Shown piece by piece: positions 27,545-37,067 of a stretch of 64,000 bases of DNA; position 1 is the first letter of the stretch, and each line of letters opens with the position of its first letter. A model generated the notes under the pieces. The model worked only from the letters and a program-made list of their open reading frames with translations, was not told the origin of the DNA and ran no database searches. The DNA is from Dryocola sp051297175 (GTDB taxonomy: Bacteria > Pseudomonadota > Gammaproteobacteria > Enterobacterales > Enterobacteriaceae). The stretch lies in NCBI RefSeq assembly GCF_051297175.1, contig NZ_JBINNY010000001.1:4154001-4218000 (forward strand), read 5' to 3'. A program made the position numbers and the translations under genes.

Positions 27545-29746
27545 TTAGAAGCGGAAGGTCGCGGTCGCAACCACCTGACGTTCCGCGCCCCAGTAGCAGG
27601 CGTAATCGCGGTAGCAGCTGGAAACGTACTCACGATCGAACAGGTTGTTAACGTTGACGGCAACGGATGAGCCCGGCAGACCGAAGCGGCCCAGGTCGTA
27701 TTTCACCATCGCGTCGGCAACCGTGTAGCTCGCTACGTTAAAGGACTCATTGGTCTGAGGGCCCGTAGTATAGAAGCTCGACGTTGAGCCAACGTAACGC
27801 GCGCCGGCACCGAAGGTAAAGCCGCTGAGCGCCGTTTCGTGGAAGGTGTAATCCGCCCACAGGGAAGCCATGTTGCGCGGCACTTCTGCCGGACGCTGGC
27901 CTTCATACAGCGTGTCGTGGGTGTATTCCGCGTCGGTGAAGGTGTAGCCCGCCGTCACGTTGATGTTTGCGTTAACGGCAGCCTTCGCTTCCAGCTCGAA
28001 GCCGCGTGAACGAATTTCGCCGCCCTGCACGCTGAAAGCGATATCGCTTGGATCGGCGGTCAGGTTCTTATCTTTGGTGAGCTGATAAACGGCGGCGGTA
28101 ACGGTAATCGGCAGATCTTTAGGAACGTATTTCACGCCCGCTTCGTACTGCTTGCCTTTCGACGGGTCAAACGGCTTGCCCTGCTTGCTGGCACCGGAAA
28201 CCGGCTCGAAGGATTCGCTGTAGCTGATGTACGGCGCGATGCCGTTATCGAACACGTAGTTCAGGCCGCCGCGCCAGGTGAACTGTTCGTCGTTAATCTC
28301 TGCGGTGGTGCTGCTGGAGCGGGTAAACGTCGAGGTTTTGGCGAAGTCATAGCGGCCGCCCAGGGTCAGAACGAACTTGTTCCATTCCGCCTGGTCCTGC
28401 ATATACAGGCCGGTTTGCTCCTGACGGTTGATAACCTCATAAGGGAAGAAGGTCACCACGTTCGCGTTGCCGTAAACCGGGTTATGCATATCGATCGGGT
28501 TGGCAGAGCCGTAGTCCGCATCGATGTCGTTACGCATACGCATGTAGTCAACGCCGGTCAGCAGCGTGTGATCTACCGCGCCGGTAGCGAATTTGGTCTG
28601 CGCCTGGGTATCAACGGTGAAGTTGTTCAGGTCTTCATCAGAGCGCACGTAGGCGCGGCTGATCTGCCCCGGAGCAATGTAGCCATTACCGTAGACGGAA
28701 TCATACAGGGTATGAATACGCGTGTAGCGCAGGTTCTGGCGCACGGTCCAGGTATCGTTAAATTCGTGAGCGAAGCTGTAGCCAACCATCTGCTGACGGC
28801 GGGACATCTTGTTGTTTTGCTCGCCTTCGTTGAAGTCGGTCGGCAGCTTGTGCGCGTTGCCGTTAGCATCAACGTAAGGGACAACGGTGCCCTGACGCGG
28901 CAGCCAGCCGTAGTAACCGGCGTCCGGATCGCTCTGGAAGTTGCTCAGGAAGGTGAAGTCGGTTTTGTCATCCGGACGCCAGCTGAAGGAAGGCGCAATC
29001 GCGTAGCGGGTGGATTTAACCATTTCCTGCTGCTCGTTCTCGCTGCGGCCAAGGCCGGTCAGACGGTAAGAGAACTCGCCGTTGTCGTCCAGCGCGTCGC
29101 TGAAGTCGAAGCCGGTCTGCCACAGGTTGTTGGTGCCCATTTTGAACTGAACTTCTTTTAGCGGTTCAGTCGTTGGGCGCTTGCTGACCATGCTCACGAC
29201 GCCGCCCGGATGGCTTTTACCATACAGTACGGAAACCGGGCCGCGCAGCAGCTCAACGCGCTCGAGGAAATACGGGTCCATCGAGGCTTCGGAATAGTTA
29301 TCGCCCTGTAATTTCATGCCGTCCAGATACTGGTTGGTGTTTACAGTCGACGAAGTCGTAAAGCCGCGAATAGCGACCACATCATAGGTAGAAGAGCTAC
29401 CGCGCGTTGAGAAGACGCTTGGGGTGTAGTTCAGCGCTTCTTTCACGGTCAGCGGCTGTTTGGCGTCCATCTCGTCACGCGTCACCACGGAAATAGACTG
29501 CGGCGTCTTTTCAATCGGCGTGTCGGTCTTGGTCGCGGTAGCGGTGCGTTTAGCCGCAACGGTCGGCGCAGGTCCCCACGCGCTCTCCTGCGGAGCCGCA
29601 GCGGTTACGGTGATGGTGTCTTCTTTTTTAGCTGTGGTATCTGCAGCAAAGCTTGATGCGCTGACCCCGCCAACGGCGGCAGCGACGAAAAGTGCAAGCT
29701 TGCGAATAGCGGTGTTGGCTGGCTGGCCGATGGTTGAACGCGCCAT
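27545..29746 (-). CDS. fhuA: TonB-dependent ferrichrome outer-membrane receptor FhuA
   Basis: FhuA imports ferrichrome and, in E. coli, is the receptor for phages T1, T5, phi80 and for colicin M. It is 733 aa from MARSTIGQPANT; the frame is open 34 codons upstream but those precede the operon's control region. A signal peptide is followed by the TonB box DTITVTAA, a plug (about residues 50-195) and a 22-strand barrel ending in F. Two surface-loop regions differ from E. coli: the loop-3 area lacks the Cys pair and the loop-4 region is short (YGSANPIDMHNP). It is the first gene of fhuACDB. Confidence 0.96.
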   Translation of the reverse strand: MARSTIGQPANTAIRKLALFVAAAVGGVSASSFAADTTAKKEDTITVTAAAPQESAWGPAPTVAAKRTATATKTDTPIEKTPQSISVVTRDEMDAKQPLTVKEALNYTPSVFSTRGSSSTYDVVAIRGFTTSSTVNTNQYLDGMKLQGDNYSEASMDPYFLERVELLRGPVSVLYGKSHPGGVVSMVSKRPTTEPLKEVQFKMGTNNLWQTGFDFSDALDDNGEFSYRLTGLGRSENEQQEMVKSTRYAIAPSFSWRPDDKTDFTFLSNFQSDPDAGYYGWLPRQGTVVPYVDANGNAHKLPTDFNEGEQNNKMSRRQQMVGYSFAHEFNDTWTVRQNLRYTRIHTLYDSVYGNGYIAPGQISRAYVRSDEDLNNFTVDTQAQTKFATGAVDHTLLTGVDYMRMRNDIDADYGSANPIDMHNPVYGNANVVTFFPYEVINRQEQTGLYMQDQAEWNKFVLTLGGRYDFAKTSTFTRSSSTTAEINDEQFTWRGGLNYVFDNGIAPYISYSESFEPVSGASKQGKPFDPSKGKQYEAGVKYVPKDLPITVTAAVYQLTKDKNLTADPSDIAFSVQGGEIRSRGFELEAKAAVNANINVTAGYTFTDAEYTHDTLYEGQRPAEVPRNMASLWADYTFHETALSGFTFGAGARYVGSTSSFYTTGPQTNESFNVASYTVADAMVKYDLGRFGLPGSSVAVNVNNLFDREYVSSCYRDYACYWGAERQVVATATFRF

Positions 29747-29769
29747 TGTATAATCTCTGATGATGTGAG

Positions 29770-29800
29770 GAATGATAACGTAAACGATAATTATTATTAT
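29770..29800 (-). promoter_or_regulatory. Fur box upstream of fhuA
   Basis: On the minus strand ATAATAATAATTATCGTTTA followed by CGTTATCATTC: overlapping hexamers matching the Fur operator (GATAATGATAATCATTATC-like). It lies 24-54 bases above the fhuA start, in the same place and with nearly the same sequence as in E. coli. Iron repression of fhuACDB follows. Confidence 0.85.
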
Positions 29801-29910
29801 GCCCGCAGGATAATAGACGAAACGGAAAGTGCATAGCAAGCGGATCACATCCCTTGGGAGACTAAGGGAATAATAATTAACCAGAGTAAGTTTCAGGGAT
29901 TAACAAAAAG

Positions 29911-29938
29911 AAAACCCCCGAACGAATCGGGGGTTTTT
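29911..29938 (-). terminator. Intrinsic terminator of mrcB
   Basis: On the minus strand AAAAACCCCCGATTCGTTCG then GGGGGTTTTCTTTTT, 20 bases past the mrcB stop. It insulates fhuA from mrcB. Confidence 0.9.
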
Positions 29939-29957
29939 GGCCTATCTATAACGCAGA

Positions 29958-32507
29958 CTAATTGCTGCCGAACATGTCCTTGATCCAGCCCGCTACGCCA
30001 TCGCTCTTTTCCTGCTGCTGAGGCGGTTGCTGCTGTTGTTGCTGCTGCTGCGGCTGCTGTTGAGGCTCGCCGGAGGACTGGTCGAACGGATTATTATTCT
30101 GCTGTTGCTGCATGCTCTGCTGGCACAGCGCGTCCGGGTTGGTCGTCCAGACCGGCAGGGTGCGCACTGCACCGCCGGCACACTGGAAGTTACCCACGTC
30201 GTCCACGCCCATATCCACGATATCTTCCGGCGGCGTCAGCGTCAGCGGGATCGGCGTCTGGTTTGCCAGATAACGCTGATACAGCGCCATCGCGCCGCTC
30301 GCGCCGTACAGCTTGGTCGGCTGGTTGTTATCGCGCCCAACCCAGGTGATGGTCACCTCTTTGCCGTCGATGCCCGCAAACCAGGTATCCACGTTGTTGT
30401 TGGTGGTCCCCGTTTTACCGGCAAGATGCAGGTTAGGATATTTACCGCCCAGCGCACGCCCGGTACCACGCGCCATAACCTGCTGCATGGTGAAGAGCGT
30501 CATGTACGCCGCCTGCGGTGGAACAGCCTGCTCCGCCTGCGGGAAGCTCTGATACAGCACCGTGCCGTCTTCCGCGATAACCGAACGCAGCGCGGAAAGC
30601 GTTGCGCGGTTGCCGCCGCTGGCGATGGTCTGGAACGCCTGCGCGACCTGAATCGGCGTCAGGTTCAGCGCCCCCAGAATCATCGCCGGAACCGGGTTCA
30701 GCTGGTCTTTCGGCACGCCGAGCTTGGTCCAGGTGTCGGTGATGGCCGGTAGGCCAAGCGACATACCTAAGTTCACGGTCGGCACGTTCATGGAGCGGGT
30801 TAGCGCATCCACCAGCATGACCTGGCCGCTGAAGCGATGATCGTCGTTCTGCGGCGACCACACCTGCCCGTTCGGCTGCGGCAGCGAGATCGGCGCATCG
30901 GCGATAATCGTGTTCAGACGATATTTATCCGGCTGGCTCAGCGCCGTCAAATAGGTTGCCGGTTTTGCCAGCGAGCCGATGGAGCGGCGGGCCTGCAGCG
31001 CGCGGTTAAAGCCCGCATACTGCGTTTCCGCCCCGCCAACAACCGCACGCACTTCGCCGGTATACCTGTCGACGATAACCATCGCCGCTTCAAGATCTTT
31101 CAGCTTGCGGGAAGCGCGCAGCACCGGCACACCTTCACTGACCGCTTTTTCTGCCGCATCCTGTGAAACCGAGTCAAAGGTGGTGAAGATCTTCACGCCG
31201 GAGAGATCTTTCACCTTGTCGCCGAGCTTCGCCTGCAGCTCGTTACGCACCATCTGCATAAACGCCGGCTGCGGTGAAATCACCCCGCCGCGCGGCTGCA
31301 CGCCCAGAGGACGAGCGCTCAGCATGTCGTACAGCTCCTGATCGATCACCTTCTGCTCCTGCAGCAGGCGCAGCACCAGGTTACGACGTTCGAGGGCGAG
31401 TTTCGGGTTGCGCCACGGGTTATACAGCGACGCGCCTTTCACCATGCCCACCAGCAGCGCCTGCTGGTCGAGGCTCAGCTCGTCCACCGGACGGCCAAAG
31501 TAGTACAGGCTCGCCAGCGGGAAGCCGCGGATCTGCTCGTCGCCGCTCTGGCCGAGATACACCTCGTTAAGATACAGCTCGAGGATGCGGTCTTTGCCGT
31601 AGCGGGCGTCCATGATCAGCGCCATGTACGCTTCGTTGGCTTTACGCCACAGGGTGCGTTTGTTGGTCAGGAACAGGTTTTTCACCAGCTGCTGGGTCAA
31701 CGTACTGCCGCCCTGCACCGCTCGGCCCGCCGTTAGGTTGGCGACCACGGCACGGCCGATGGAATAAACGCTAATCCCGTCATGCTCGTAGAAATGGCGG
31801 TCTTCGGTGGCGATCAGCGTATCCACCAGCAGATCCGGGAAGCCCGTGCGCGGCACGAACAGGCGCTGCTCGCCGTTTGGCGAAGAGAGCATGGTGATCA
31901 GGCGCGGGTCTAAACGGAAGAAACCGAAGCTGCGGTTGCTGTCCATATTCTGGATGGATTCCAGACGCTCGCCATCAAAGACCAGCCGCGCGCGGATCTG
32001 CCCTTCTTTACTATCCGGGAAATCGAACGGGCGACGGATCATCTCAATGCTGTTGGCCTGCACGGTAAATTCGCCCGGACGCGTCATGCGCGTGACCTGG
32101 CGATACTGCGTGGCTTCCAGCAGGTTAACCATCTCTTTTTTGCTGTACGGCATGTCTGGCTCAAGGTTAACCATGCGGCCATACACCGCCGCAGGTAGCT
32201 GCCAGACTTTACCGTCGATACGGTTGCGAATCTGCTGATCCAGGTAGACGCCGTAAATCACAAACAGCACCACAAAGACCACAAACAGCTTCACTAAGAA
32301 CCATAGCCAGCGGCGTTTTTTACGCGGCGGACGGCCGTTACCGCCGCCCTTTCCTTTACGTGGCGGCATCGGCTCCTCGTCGTCGTAATCATCATCGTAA
32401 TCGTCGTCGTACTCTTCATCCCTGAGTCGACGACGGCTTACCTTCTCTTTCGCGGGACGAGCAGGTCTTCCTTTACGTCCAATAGGTTCGCGGTCATTCC
32501 CCGCCAT
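29958..32507 (-). CDS. mrcB: Penicillin-binding protein 1B (bifunctional peptidoglycan synthase)
   Basis: PBP1B polymerises and cross-links peptidoglycan in the periplasm and is activated by LpoB. From MAGNDREPIGRKG it is 849 aa (E. coli 844). In order: cytoplasmic tail with an Asp-rich run (DDDYDDDYDDEE), one membrane helix (about 85-110), UB2H domain, GT51 transglycosylase with EDRHFYEHDG, and transpeptidase with active Ser in SIGSLAKPATYL, SMN and KTGTTNNN. The C-terminal tail is Gln-rich, longer in Q than E. coli. An in-frame ATG 28 codons upstream overlaps the hrpB end and is not favoured; GGAGAAAGCA precedes the chosen start. Confidence 0.97.
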   Translation of the reverse strand: MAGNDREPIGRKGRPARPAKEKVSRRRLRDEEYDDDYDDDYDDEEPMPPRKGKGGGNGRPPRKKRRWLWFLVKLFVVFVVLFVIYGVYLDQQIRNRIDGKVWQLPAAVYGRMVNLEPDMPYSKKEMVNLLEATQYRQVTRMTRPGEFTVQANSIEMIRRPFDFPDSKEGQIRARLVFDGERLESIQNMDSNRSFGFFRLDPRLITMLSSPNGEQRLFVPRTGFPDLLVDTLIATEDRHFYEHDGISVYSIGRAVVANLTAGRAVQGGSTLTQQLVKNLFLTNKRTLWRKANEAYMALIMDARYGKDRILELYLNEVYLGQSGDEQIRGFPLASLYYFGRPVDELSLDQQALLVGMVKGASLYNPWRNPKLALERRNLVLRLLQEQKVIDQELYDMLSARPLGVQPRGGVISPQPAFMQMVRNELQAKLGDKVKDLSGVKIFTTFDSVSQDAAEKAVSEGVPVLRASRKLKDLEAAMVIVDRYTGEVRAVVGGAETQYAGFNRALQARRSIGSLAKPATYLTALSQPDKYRLNTIIADAPISLPQPNGQVWSPQNDDHRFSGQVMLVDALTRSMNVPTVNLGMSLGLPAITDTWTKLGVPKDQLNPVPAMILGALNLTPIQVAQAFQTIASGGNRATLSALRSVIAEDGTVLYQSFPQAEQAVPPQAAYMTLFTMQQVMARGTGRALGGKYPNLHLAGKTGTTNNNVDTWFAGIDGKEVTITWVGRDNNQPTKLYGASGAMALYQRYLANQTPIPLTLTPPEDIVDMGVDDVGNFQCAGGAVRTLPVWTTNPDALCQQSMQQQQNNNPFDQSSGEPQQQPQQQQQQQQPPQQQEKSDGVAGWIKDMFGSN

Positions 32508-32587
32508 TGCTTTCTCCACCAAATAATAAGGCGCACGGCCTGATTCTCCTTTCTTCCGCACCGAGCGAAAGAAGAAATCTCTCAAAG

Positions 32588-35020
32588 TCACTGATACTTC
32601 TTAGTGCGCCGCGTCGGCTGCGCCTGGCCCGGATCGTCCGGCCACACGTGTTTCGGGTAGCGCCCTTTCATCTCTTTTTGCACCTCCCGGTAAGCGCCTT
32701 TCCAGAACGCGGTTAAATCACGCGTAATCTGTAACGGACGCTGCGCCGGGGAGAGCAGTTCAAGCACCAGCGGCACGCGCCCTTCGGCGATCGCCGGGGT
32801 TTGCGCTTCGCCAAACATCTCCTGCATGCGCACCGCTAAAACGGGCGGATTCTCTTCGTCGTAGCGAAGGGAAATCTGGCTTCCGGTCGGCACAGTGTAA
32901 TGAGTTGGCAGCGCACTATCCAGATGTTGCCGTTGTGACCACTCAAGCAGATTTTGTAACGCTCGTGTGACGTCGATGTTTTTCAGCGCCCGCAGCGAAT
33001 GCACGCCGTGCATTTCCGGCAGCAGCCATTTGTCTAAATCCCGCAGCAGCGCTTCATCGCTGACGTCAGGCCAGTTTTTTTCCGGCAGCCATTTCGCCGC
33101 GCATGCCAGGCGAACCCGCAGCTGCTGCGCCTGGGGCGACCAGTTGAGCACGCCAAGGCCGCGATCGCGAATGCCGTTGAGCATCGCCTGGTGCAGCTCG
33201 TCCTGCGACGGTTTCGCCAGCGGCTGGACTTTGACGACCAGCTGCCCAATCTGCGAGCGGCGGAAGGCTTTTAACGTCCCCAGCGCCTCGTCCCATTCGA
33301 CGGAATCGCTCTGCGTTAACAGACCCGGCGCGCGGGCTACCAGCGCTTCGATATCCAGCGGCAGCGCCTGGAGCATGCGCGCGTCCGGCGTCTGGCTACC
33401 CTGTAAAAGCAGCGGGGCCAGCAGCCATTCGTAGCGGGTCAGCGCGTCGTCCTGATTGAGCATCGCGCCCGTGCCGTTAGCCAGCTGGTAGCGCCCTTCC
33501 TGACCGCGCCTGCGGGCGATGCGGTCGGCAAACGCCTGCGCAAGCAGCGGGCCAGCCAGGTCAATATCCGCCTGCCCGCCCCGGCTGTTTAAACGCCTGA
33601 GAAGCTGGTTTGCGCGCTGCTGCCAGTTGTCCTGGCGGCGGCTGAACGCGTTGCGTAAATCGCTGTCCTGCCCACGCGGCGGCTCTTCCAGAATCGCGAC
33701 CAGACGCGCGGCGGTTGCCTGCTCGTCAGGCGTTTTCGCCGCGATCAGCATGGCGGCAAAGCGCGGATCGTTGCCCATCTGCGCCATCTTTTGGCCCGCT
33801 GGCGTCAGGCGATGCCGTTCGTCCAGCGCGCCGAGCTGGCGCAGAAGCTGCCGCGCCGCGTGAAGATTAGCCGCTGGCGGCAGATCCAGCCAGGTGAGCT
33901 GCGCCGGGTCGTTGCAGCCCCACTGTAAAAGCTCAAGCAGCAGGCCCGAGAGATCGCTTTGCAAAATTTCCGGTTCGCCCTGTGCCGCGGCGCGTTCCGC
34001 CTGTTCAGCGCTGGTCAGATGCAGGCAGATACCCGGCTCAAGCCGCCCGGCACGCCCGGCGCGCTGGGTCATTGATGCCTGGCTCACGCGCTGGGTGACC
34101 AGCCGCGTCAGGCCGGAACGCACGTCGAAGCGTGCCACCCGCTCCTGGGCGCAGTCCACCACCAGCCGGATGCCTTCGATAGTCAGACTCGTTTCGGCGA
34201 TGTTGGTCGCCAGCACCACCTTACGCGTGCCGGGCGCTGCCGGGAGGATGGCTTTGCGCTGTTCGCTAAGCGGCAACGCGCCATAAAGGGGGCAAAGCTG
34301 CACGTCGCCCGCGACGCGTTCCTGGAGCTGCTGCTGCACGCGCTGGATTTCGCCGACGCCGGGAAGGAATAAAAGCAGCGAGCCGGACTCTTCGCGCAAA
34401 AGGTTTGCCACCGCAATGGCAACGGCTTCGTCGAAACGCTGGTGGGACGCAAGCGGGCCGTAGCGACGCTCGACCGGATAAGCACGCCCTTCGGAGCTCA
34501 CCACCGGCGCCTGCGCAAGCGTGCGCTGTAGCCGCTGGTTATCAAGCGTAGCGGACATGATGAGCAGCTTAAGATCGTCGCGCAGCCCCTGCTGCACGTC
34601 GAGCAGCAGCGCCAGGGCGAGGTCTGCCTGCAGGCTGCGCTCGTGGAATTCATCGAGGATCACAAGCCCAACGCCGTCGAGTTCGGGGTCGTGTTGGATC
34701 GTCCGCGTCAGGATACCTTCGGTGACCACCTCAAGCCGGGTATTCGGGCCGACGCAGGTTTCAGCCCGCATCCGGTAACCGACCGTTTCACCGGGCTTTT
34801 CACCCAGCAGCTCCGCCAGCCGCTGCGCAACGTTGCGTGCGGCAAGACGCCGCGGCTCAAGCAGCAGAATGCGCCCTTTGATGACGCCAGATTTCAGGAT
34901 TTCCAAAGGCAGCCAGGTGGATTTCCCCGCCCCGGTAGGCGCGTTAAGCAGCACCTGAGGCGCGGTTTGCAAAGCGTTGAGGAGATCGGGTAGCACCGCA
35001 GCGACCGGTAATGACGACAC
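32588..35020 (-). CDS. hrpB: ATP-dependent RNA helicase-like protein HrpB
   Basis: HrpB is a DEAH/RHA-type putative RNA helicase whose cellular role is unsettled. It is 810 aa from the GTG start (VSSLPVAAVLPDLL), which has a well-spaced GGAG six bases upstream; a longer open frame runs across thpR's start and is not conserved. Motif I is GAGKSTWLP, motif II DEFHERS, motif III SATLD, motif VI QRAGRAGR. A helicase-associated domain and the HrpB-specific C-terminal domain (ending PKHVWPDDPGQAQPTRRTKKY) follow. It is divergent from thpR. Confidence 0.95.
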   Translation of the reverse strand: MSSLPVAAVLPDLLNALQTAPQVLLNAPTGAGKSTWLPLEILKSGVIKGRILLLEPRRLAARNVAQRLAELLGEKPGETVGYRMRAETCVGPNTRLEVVTEGILTRTIQHDPELDGVGLVILDEFHERSLQADLALALLLDVQQGLRDDLKLLIMSATLDNQRLQRTLAQAPVVSSEGRAYPVERRYGPLASHQRFDEAVAIAVANLLREESGSLLLFLPGVGEIQRVQQQLQERVAGDVQLCPLYGALPLSEQRKAILPAAPGTRKVVLATNIAETSLTIEGIRLVVDCAQERVARFDVRSGLTRLVTQRVSQASMTQRAGRAGRLEPGICLHLTSAEQAERAAAQGEPEILQSDLSGLLLELLQWGCNDPAQLTWLDLPPAANLHAARQLLRQLGALDERHRLTPAGQKMAQMGNDPRFAAMLIAAKTPDEQATAARLVAILEEPPRGQDSDLRNAFSRRQDNWQQRANQLLRRLNSRGGQADIDLAGPLLAQAFADRIARRRGQEGRYQLANGTGAMLNQDDALTRYEWLLAPLLLQGSQTPDARMLQALPLDIEALVARAPGLLTQSDSVEWDEALGTLKAFRRSQIGQLVVKVQPLAKPSQDELHQAMLNGIRDRGLGVLNWSPQAQQLRVRLACAAKWLPEKNWPDVSDEALLRDLDKWLLPEMHGVHSLRALKNIDVTRALQNLLEWSQRQHLDSALPTHYTVPTGSQISLRYDEENPPVLAVRMQEMFGEAQTPAIAEGRVPLVLELLSPAQRPLQITRDLTAFWKGAYREVQKEMKGRYPKHVWPDDPGQAQPTRRTKKYQ

Positions 35021-35095
35021 AAACAGCTCCAAAGGGTTAACATTCGCAGTCGCGCATTGTAGCATCCCGCCAAACCTTAACAGAGACAGCTTTTT

Positions 35096-35644
35096 ATGGC
35101 CGATACCCGCCGCCTGTTTTTTGCCCTTGAGATGCCCGATGATGTCCAGCGGCAGATCGTTCAGTGGCGCGCAGAAAACTTCCCGGACGATGCGGGTCGC
35201 CCGGTCGCGGCGGCTAATCTGCATCTGACCCTCGCCTTTTTAGGTGAGGTGAGCGCCGAAAAGCAAAAGGCGCTTTGCCAGCTCGCGGGGCGCATTCAGC
35301 AGCAGGGCTTTACGATAACGCTCGATGATGCCGGGCTTTGGGCCCGCTCGCGCGTAGTCTGGCTCGGCCCACGCCACGCCTCGCTCGGCCTGATTCAGCT
35401 GGCAAACATGCTCCGCGCGCAGGCGGCTCGCAACGGATGCTACCAAAGCCCGCAGCCGTATCATCCGCACGTCACGCTTTATCGCAACGCAAGCCAGACG
35501 GTCGCTATCCCGCAGCCCAACTTTCGCTGGCAGTTTAAGGTGGAAGAGTTTGTGCTGTATGAATCCGTGTTCGAAAAAGGACGCACCCGCTACCGGCCGC
35601 TGCAGCGCTGGCCGCTCGGCATACGCACCAGTAAGGAAGAGTGA
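35096..35644 (+). CDS. thpR: RNA 2',3'-cyclic phosphodiesterase ThpR
   Basis: ThpR (LigT) is a 2H phosphoesterase that opens 2',3'-cyclic phosphates on RNA and can form 2'-5' linkages in vitro. It is 182 aa. Both HxT motifs are visible: HLTLAFLGEV near residue 43 and HPHVTLYRN near residue 125. Its stop codon TGA shares one base with the sfsA ATG, so the two are translationally coupled. Confidence 0.94.
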   Translation: MADTRRLFFALEMPDDVQRQIVQWRAENFPDDAGRPVAAANLHLTLAFLGEVSAEKQKALCQLAGRIQQQGFTITLDDAGLWARSRVVWLGPRHASLGLIQLANMLRAQAARNGCYQSPQPYHPHVTLYRNASQTVAIPQPNFRWQFKVEEFVLYESVFEKGRTRYRPLQRWPLGIRTSKEE

Positions 35645-36348
35645 TGGAATTTTCACCGGCGCTACAGCGCGCCACGCTAATCAAACGCTACAAGCGCTTT
35701 CTTGCAGACGTCGTTACCCCTACGGGTGAATTATTAACGCTTCACTGTCCAAATACCGGAGCGATGACCGGCTGCGCCACGCCCGGCGATACCGTCTGGT
35801 ATTCAACGTCGGACAATCTGAAGCGCAAATATCCCCACACCTGGGAAATAACTGAAACGCAAAGCGGCGCATTTATTTGTGTGAATACTCTTCAGGCAAA
35901 TAAAGTGGTTAAGGAAGCTCTGAAGGAAAATCGGCTTAAAGAATTAAACGGTTACACAAATATTCTTAGCGAAGTGAAATACGGAGCGGAGCGTAGCCGC
36001 ATCGATTTTATGCTACAGGCAGATAACAAAGTTAACTGCTATATTGAAGTGAAATCAGTCACGTTATCCGAACAGGGAAGTGGCTTTTTCCCTGATGCCG
36101 TCAGCCTTCGCGGGCAGAAGCATCTGCGGGAATTGATGAACGTGGTTATGCAAGGAGAGCGCGCAGTGCTGCTGTTTGCGGTATTACATTCCGCCATCAC
36201 TCGTGTCTCCCCGGCACGCCACATCGACGCGAAATATGCGCAACTTTTATGCGAGGCGCAGGAATGCGGGGTAGAAATTGTTGCTTACCGGGCAGAACTT
36301 TCTGCTAAAAAGCTCACTCTAACTTCGCCGTTGCCTGTCTGTTTATAA
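35644..36348 (+). CDS. sfsA: Sugar fermentation stimulation protein SfsA
   Basis: SfsA was found as a factor that restores maltose fermentation in crp mutants and has been described as DNA-binding; its true role is open, and the C-terminal fold resembles PD-(D/E)XK nucleases. It is 234 aa from MEFSPALQRATLI, preceded by AAGGAAGAG. The nuclease-like segment AERSRIDFMLQ ... CYIEVKSVTLSE is intact. Base composition drops toward A/T in its second half compared with thpR. Confidence 0.95.
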   Translation: MEFSPALQRATLIKRYKRFLADVVTPTGELLTLHCPNTGAMTGCATPGDTVWYSTSDNLKRKYPHTWEITETQSGAFICVNTLQANKVVKEALKENRLKELNGYTNILSEVKYGAERSRIDFMLQADNKVNCYIEVKSVTLSEQGSGFFPDAVSLRGQKHLRELMNVVMQGERAVLLFAVLHSAITRVSPARHIDAKYAQLLCEAQECGVEIVAYRAELSAKKLTLTSPLPVCL

Positions 36349-36539
36349 CGTACGTTTTATAAAGAGCAGTTAACGTATTGTATGTTTTGTGTTCTGGCCG
36401 CTCGCGTAAATACGCTTTTCTTCACAGGGTTGTCAAGAGAGGAATTTATATAATTGCCATCCTGAAAAGCATCTGCTATTTATAGCGGCCTGATTTTCCC
36501 CCAACAGGGGACCGATAGTGCGTGTTAAGGAGAAGCAAC

Positions 36540-36995
36540 ATGCAAGAAGGGCAAAAGCGTAAAACATCGTCCCTGAGTATCCTCGCCATCGCTGGGGTGG
36601 AGCCATACCAGGAGAAAGCGGGCGAAGAATACATGAACGAAGCCCAGCTGTCGCACTTCAGACGTATTCTTGAAGCCTGGCGTAACCAGCTTATGGATGA
36701 AGTTGATCGTACCGTCACGCACATGCAGGATGAAGCAGCTAACTTCCCTGACCCGGTAGACCGTGCCGCACAGGAAGAAGAGTTCAGCCTGGAACTGCGT
36801 AACCGTGACCGCGAACGTAAACTGATCAAGAAGATCGAGAAAACGCTTAAGAAAGTAGAAGACGAAGATTTCGGCTACTGCGAATCTTGTGGCGTTGAAA
36901 TTGGTATCCGCCGCCTTGAGGCTCGTCCGACAGCTGATTTGTGTATCGACTGTAAAACGTTGGCAGAGATTCGCGAAAAACAGATGGCCGGCTAA
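36540..36995 (+). CDS. dksA: RNA polymerase-binding transcription factor DksA
   Basis: DksA enters the RNA polymerase secondary channel and, with ppGpp, represses rRNA and ribosomal promoters and activates amino-acid genes. It is 151 aa, the E. coli length, with an AAGGAGAAGCAAC site. The coiled-coil tip carries DPVDRA (the functional Asp pair). The zinc finger uses CESC and CIDC near residues 114-138. The 190-base region upstream is A/T-rich and presumably holds the promoter. It is followed by a terminator and gluQ. Confidence 0.98.
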   Translation: MQEGQKRKTSSLSILAIAGVEPYQEKAGEEYMNEAQLSHFRRILEAWRNQLMDEVDRTVTHMQDEAANFPDPVDRAAQEEEFSLELRNRDRERKLIKKIEKTLKKVEDEDFGYCESCGVEIGIRRLEARPTADLCIDCKTLAEIREKQMAG

Positions 36996-37019
36996 GCGGC
37001 CCGCAATTTCACCACTCTT

Positions 37020-37048
37020 TAAAGGCGGGAGTCTCTCCCGCCTTTATT
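37020..37048 (+). terminator. Intrinsic terminator of dksA
   Basis: AAAGGCGGGAG-TCT-CTCCCGCCTTTATTATTT, between dksA and gluQ. gluQ starts 20 bases later, so its expression likely depends on read-through. Confidence 0.85.
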
Positions 37049-37067
37049 ATTTGTAGCGCAAGCAACC

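Noticed and set aside
32588..35224. Longer hrpB starting inside thpR
   Set aside because: It would overlap the divergent thpR by over 100 bases and the added residues are not conserved; the GTG at 35020 has a good ribosome site.
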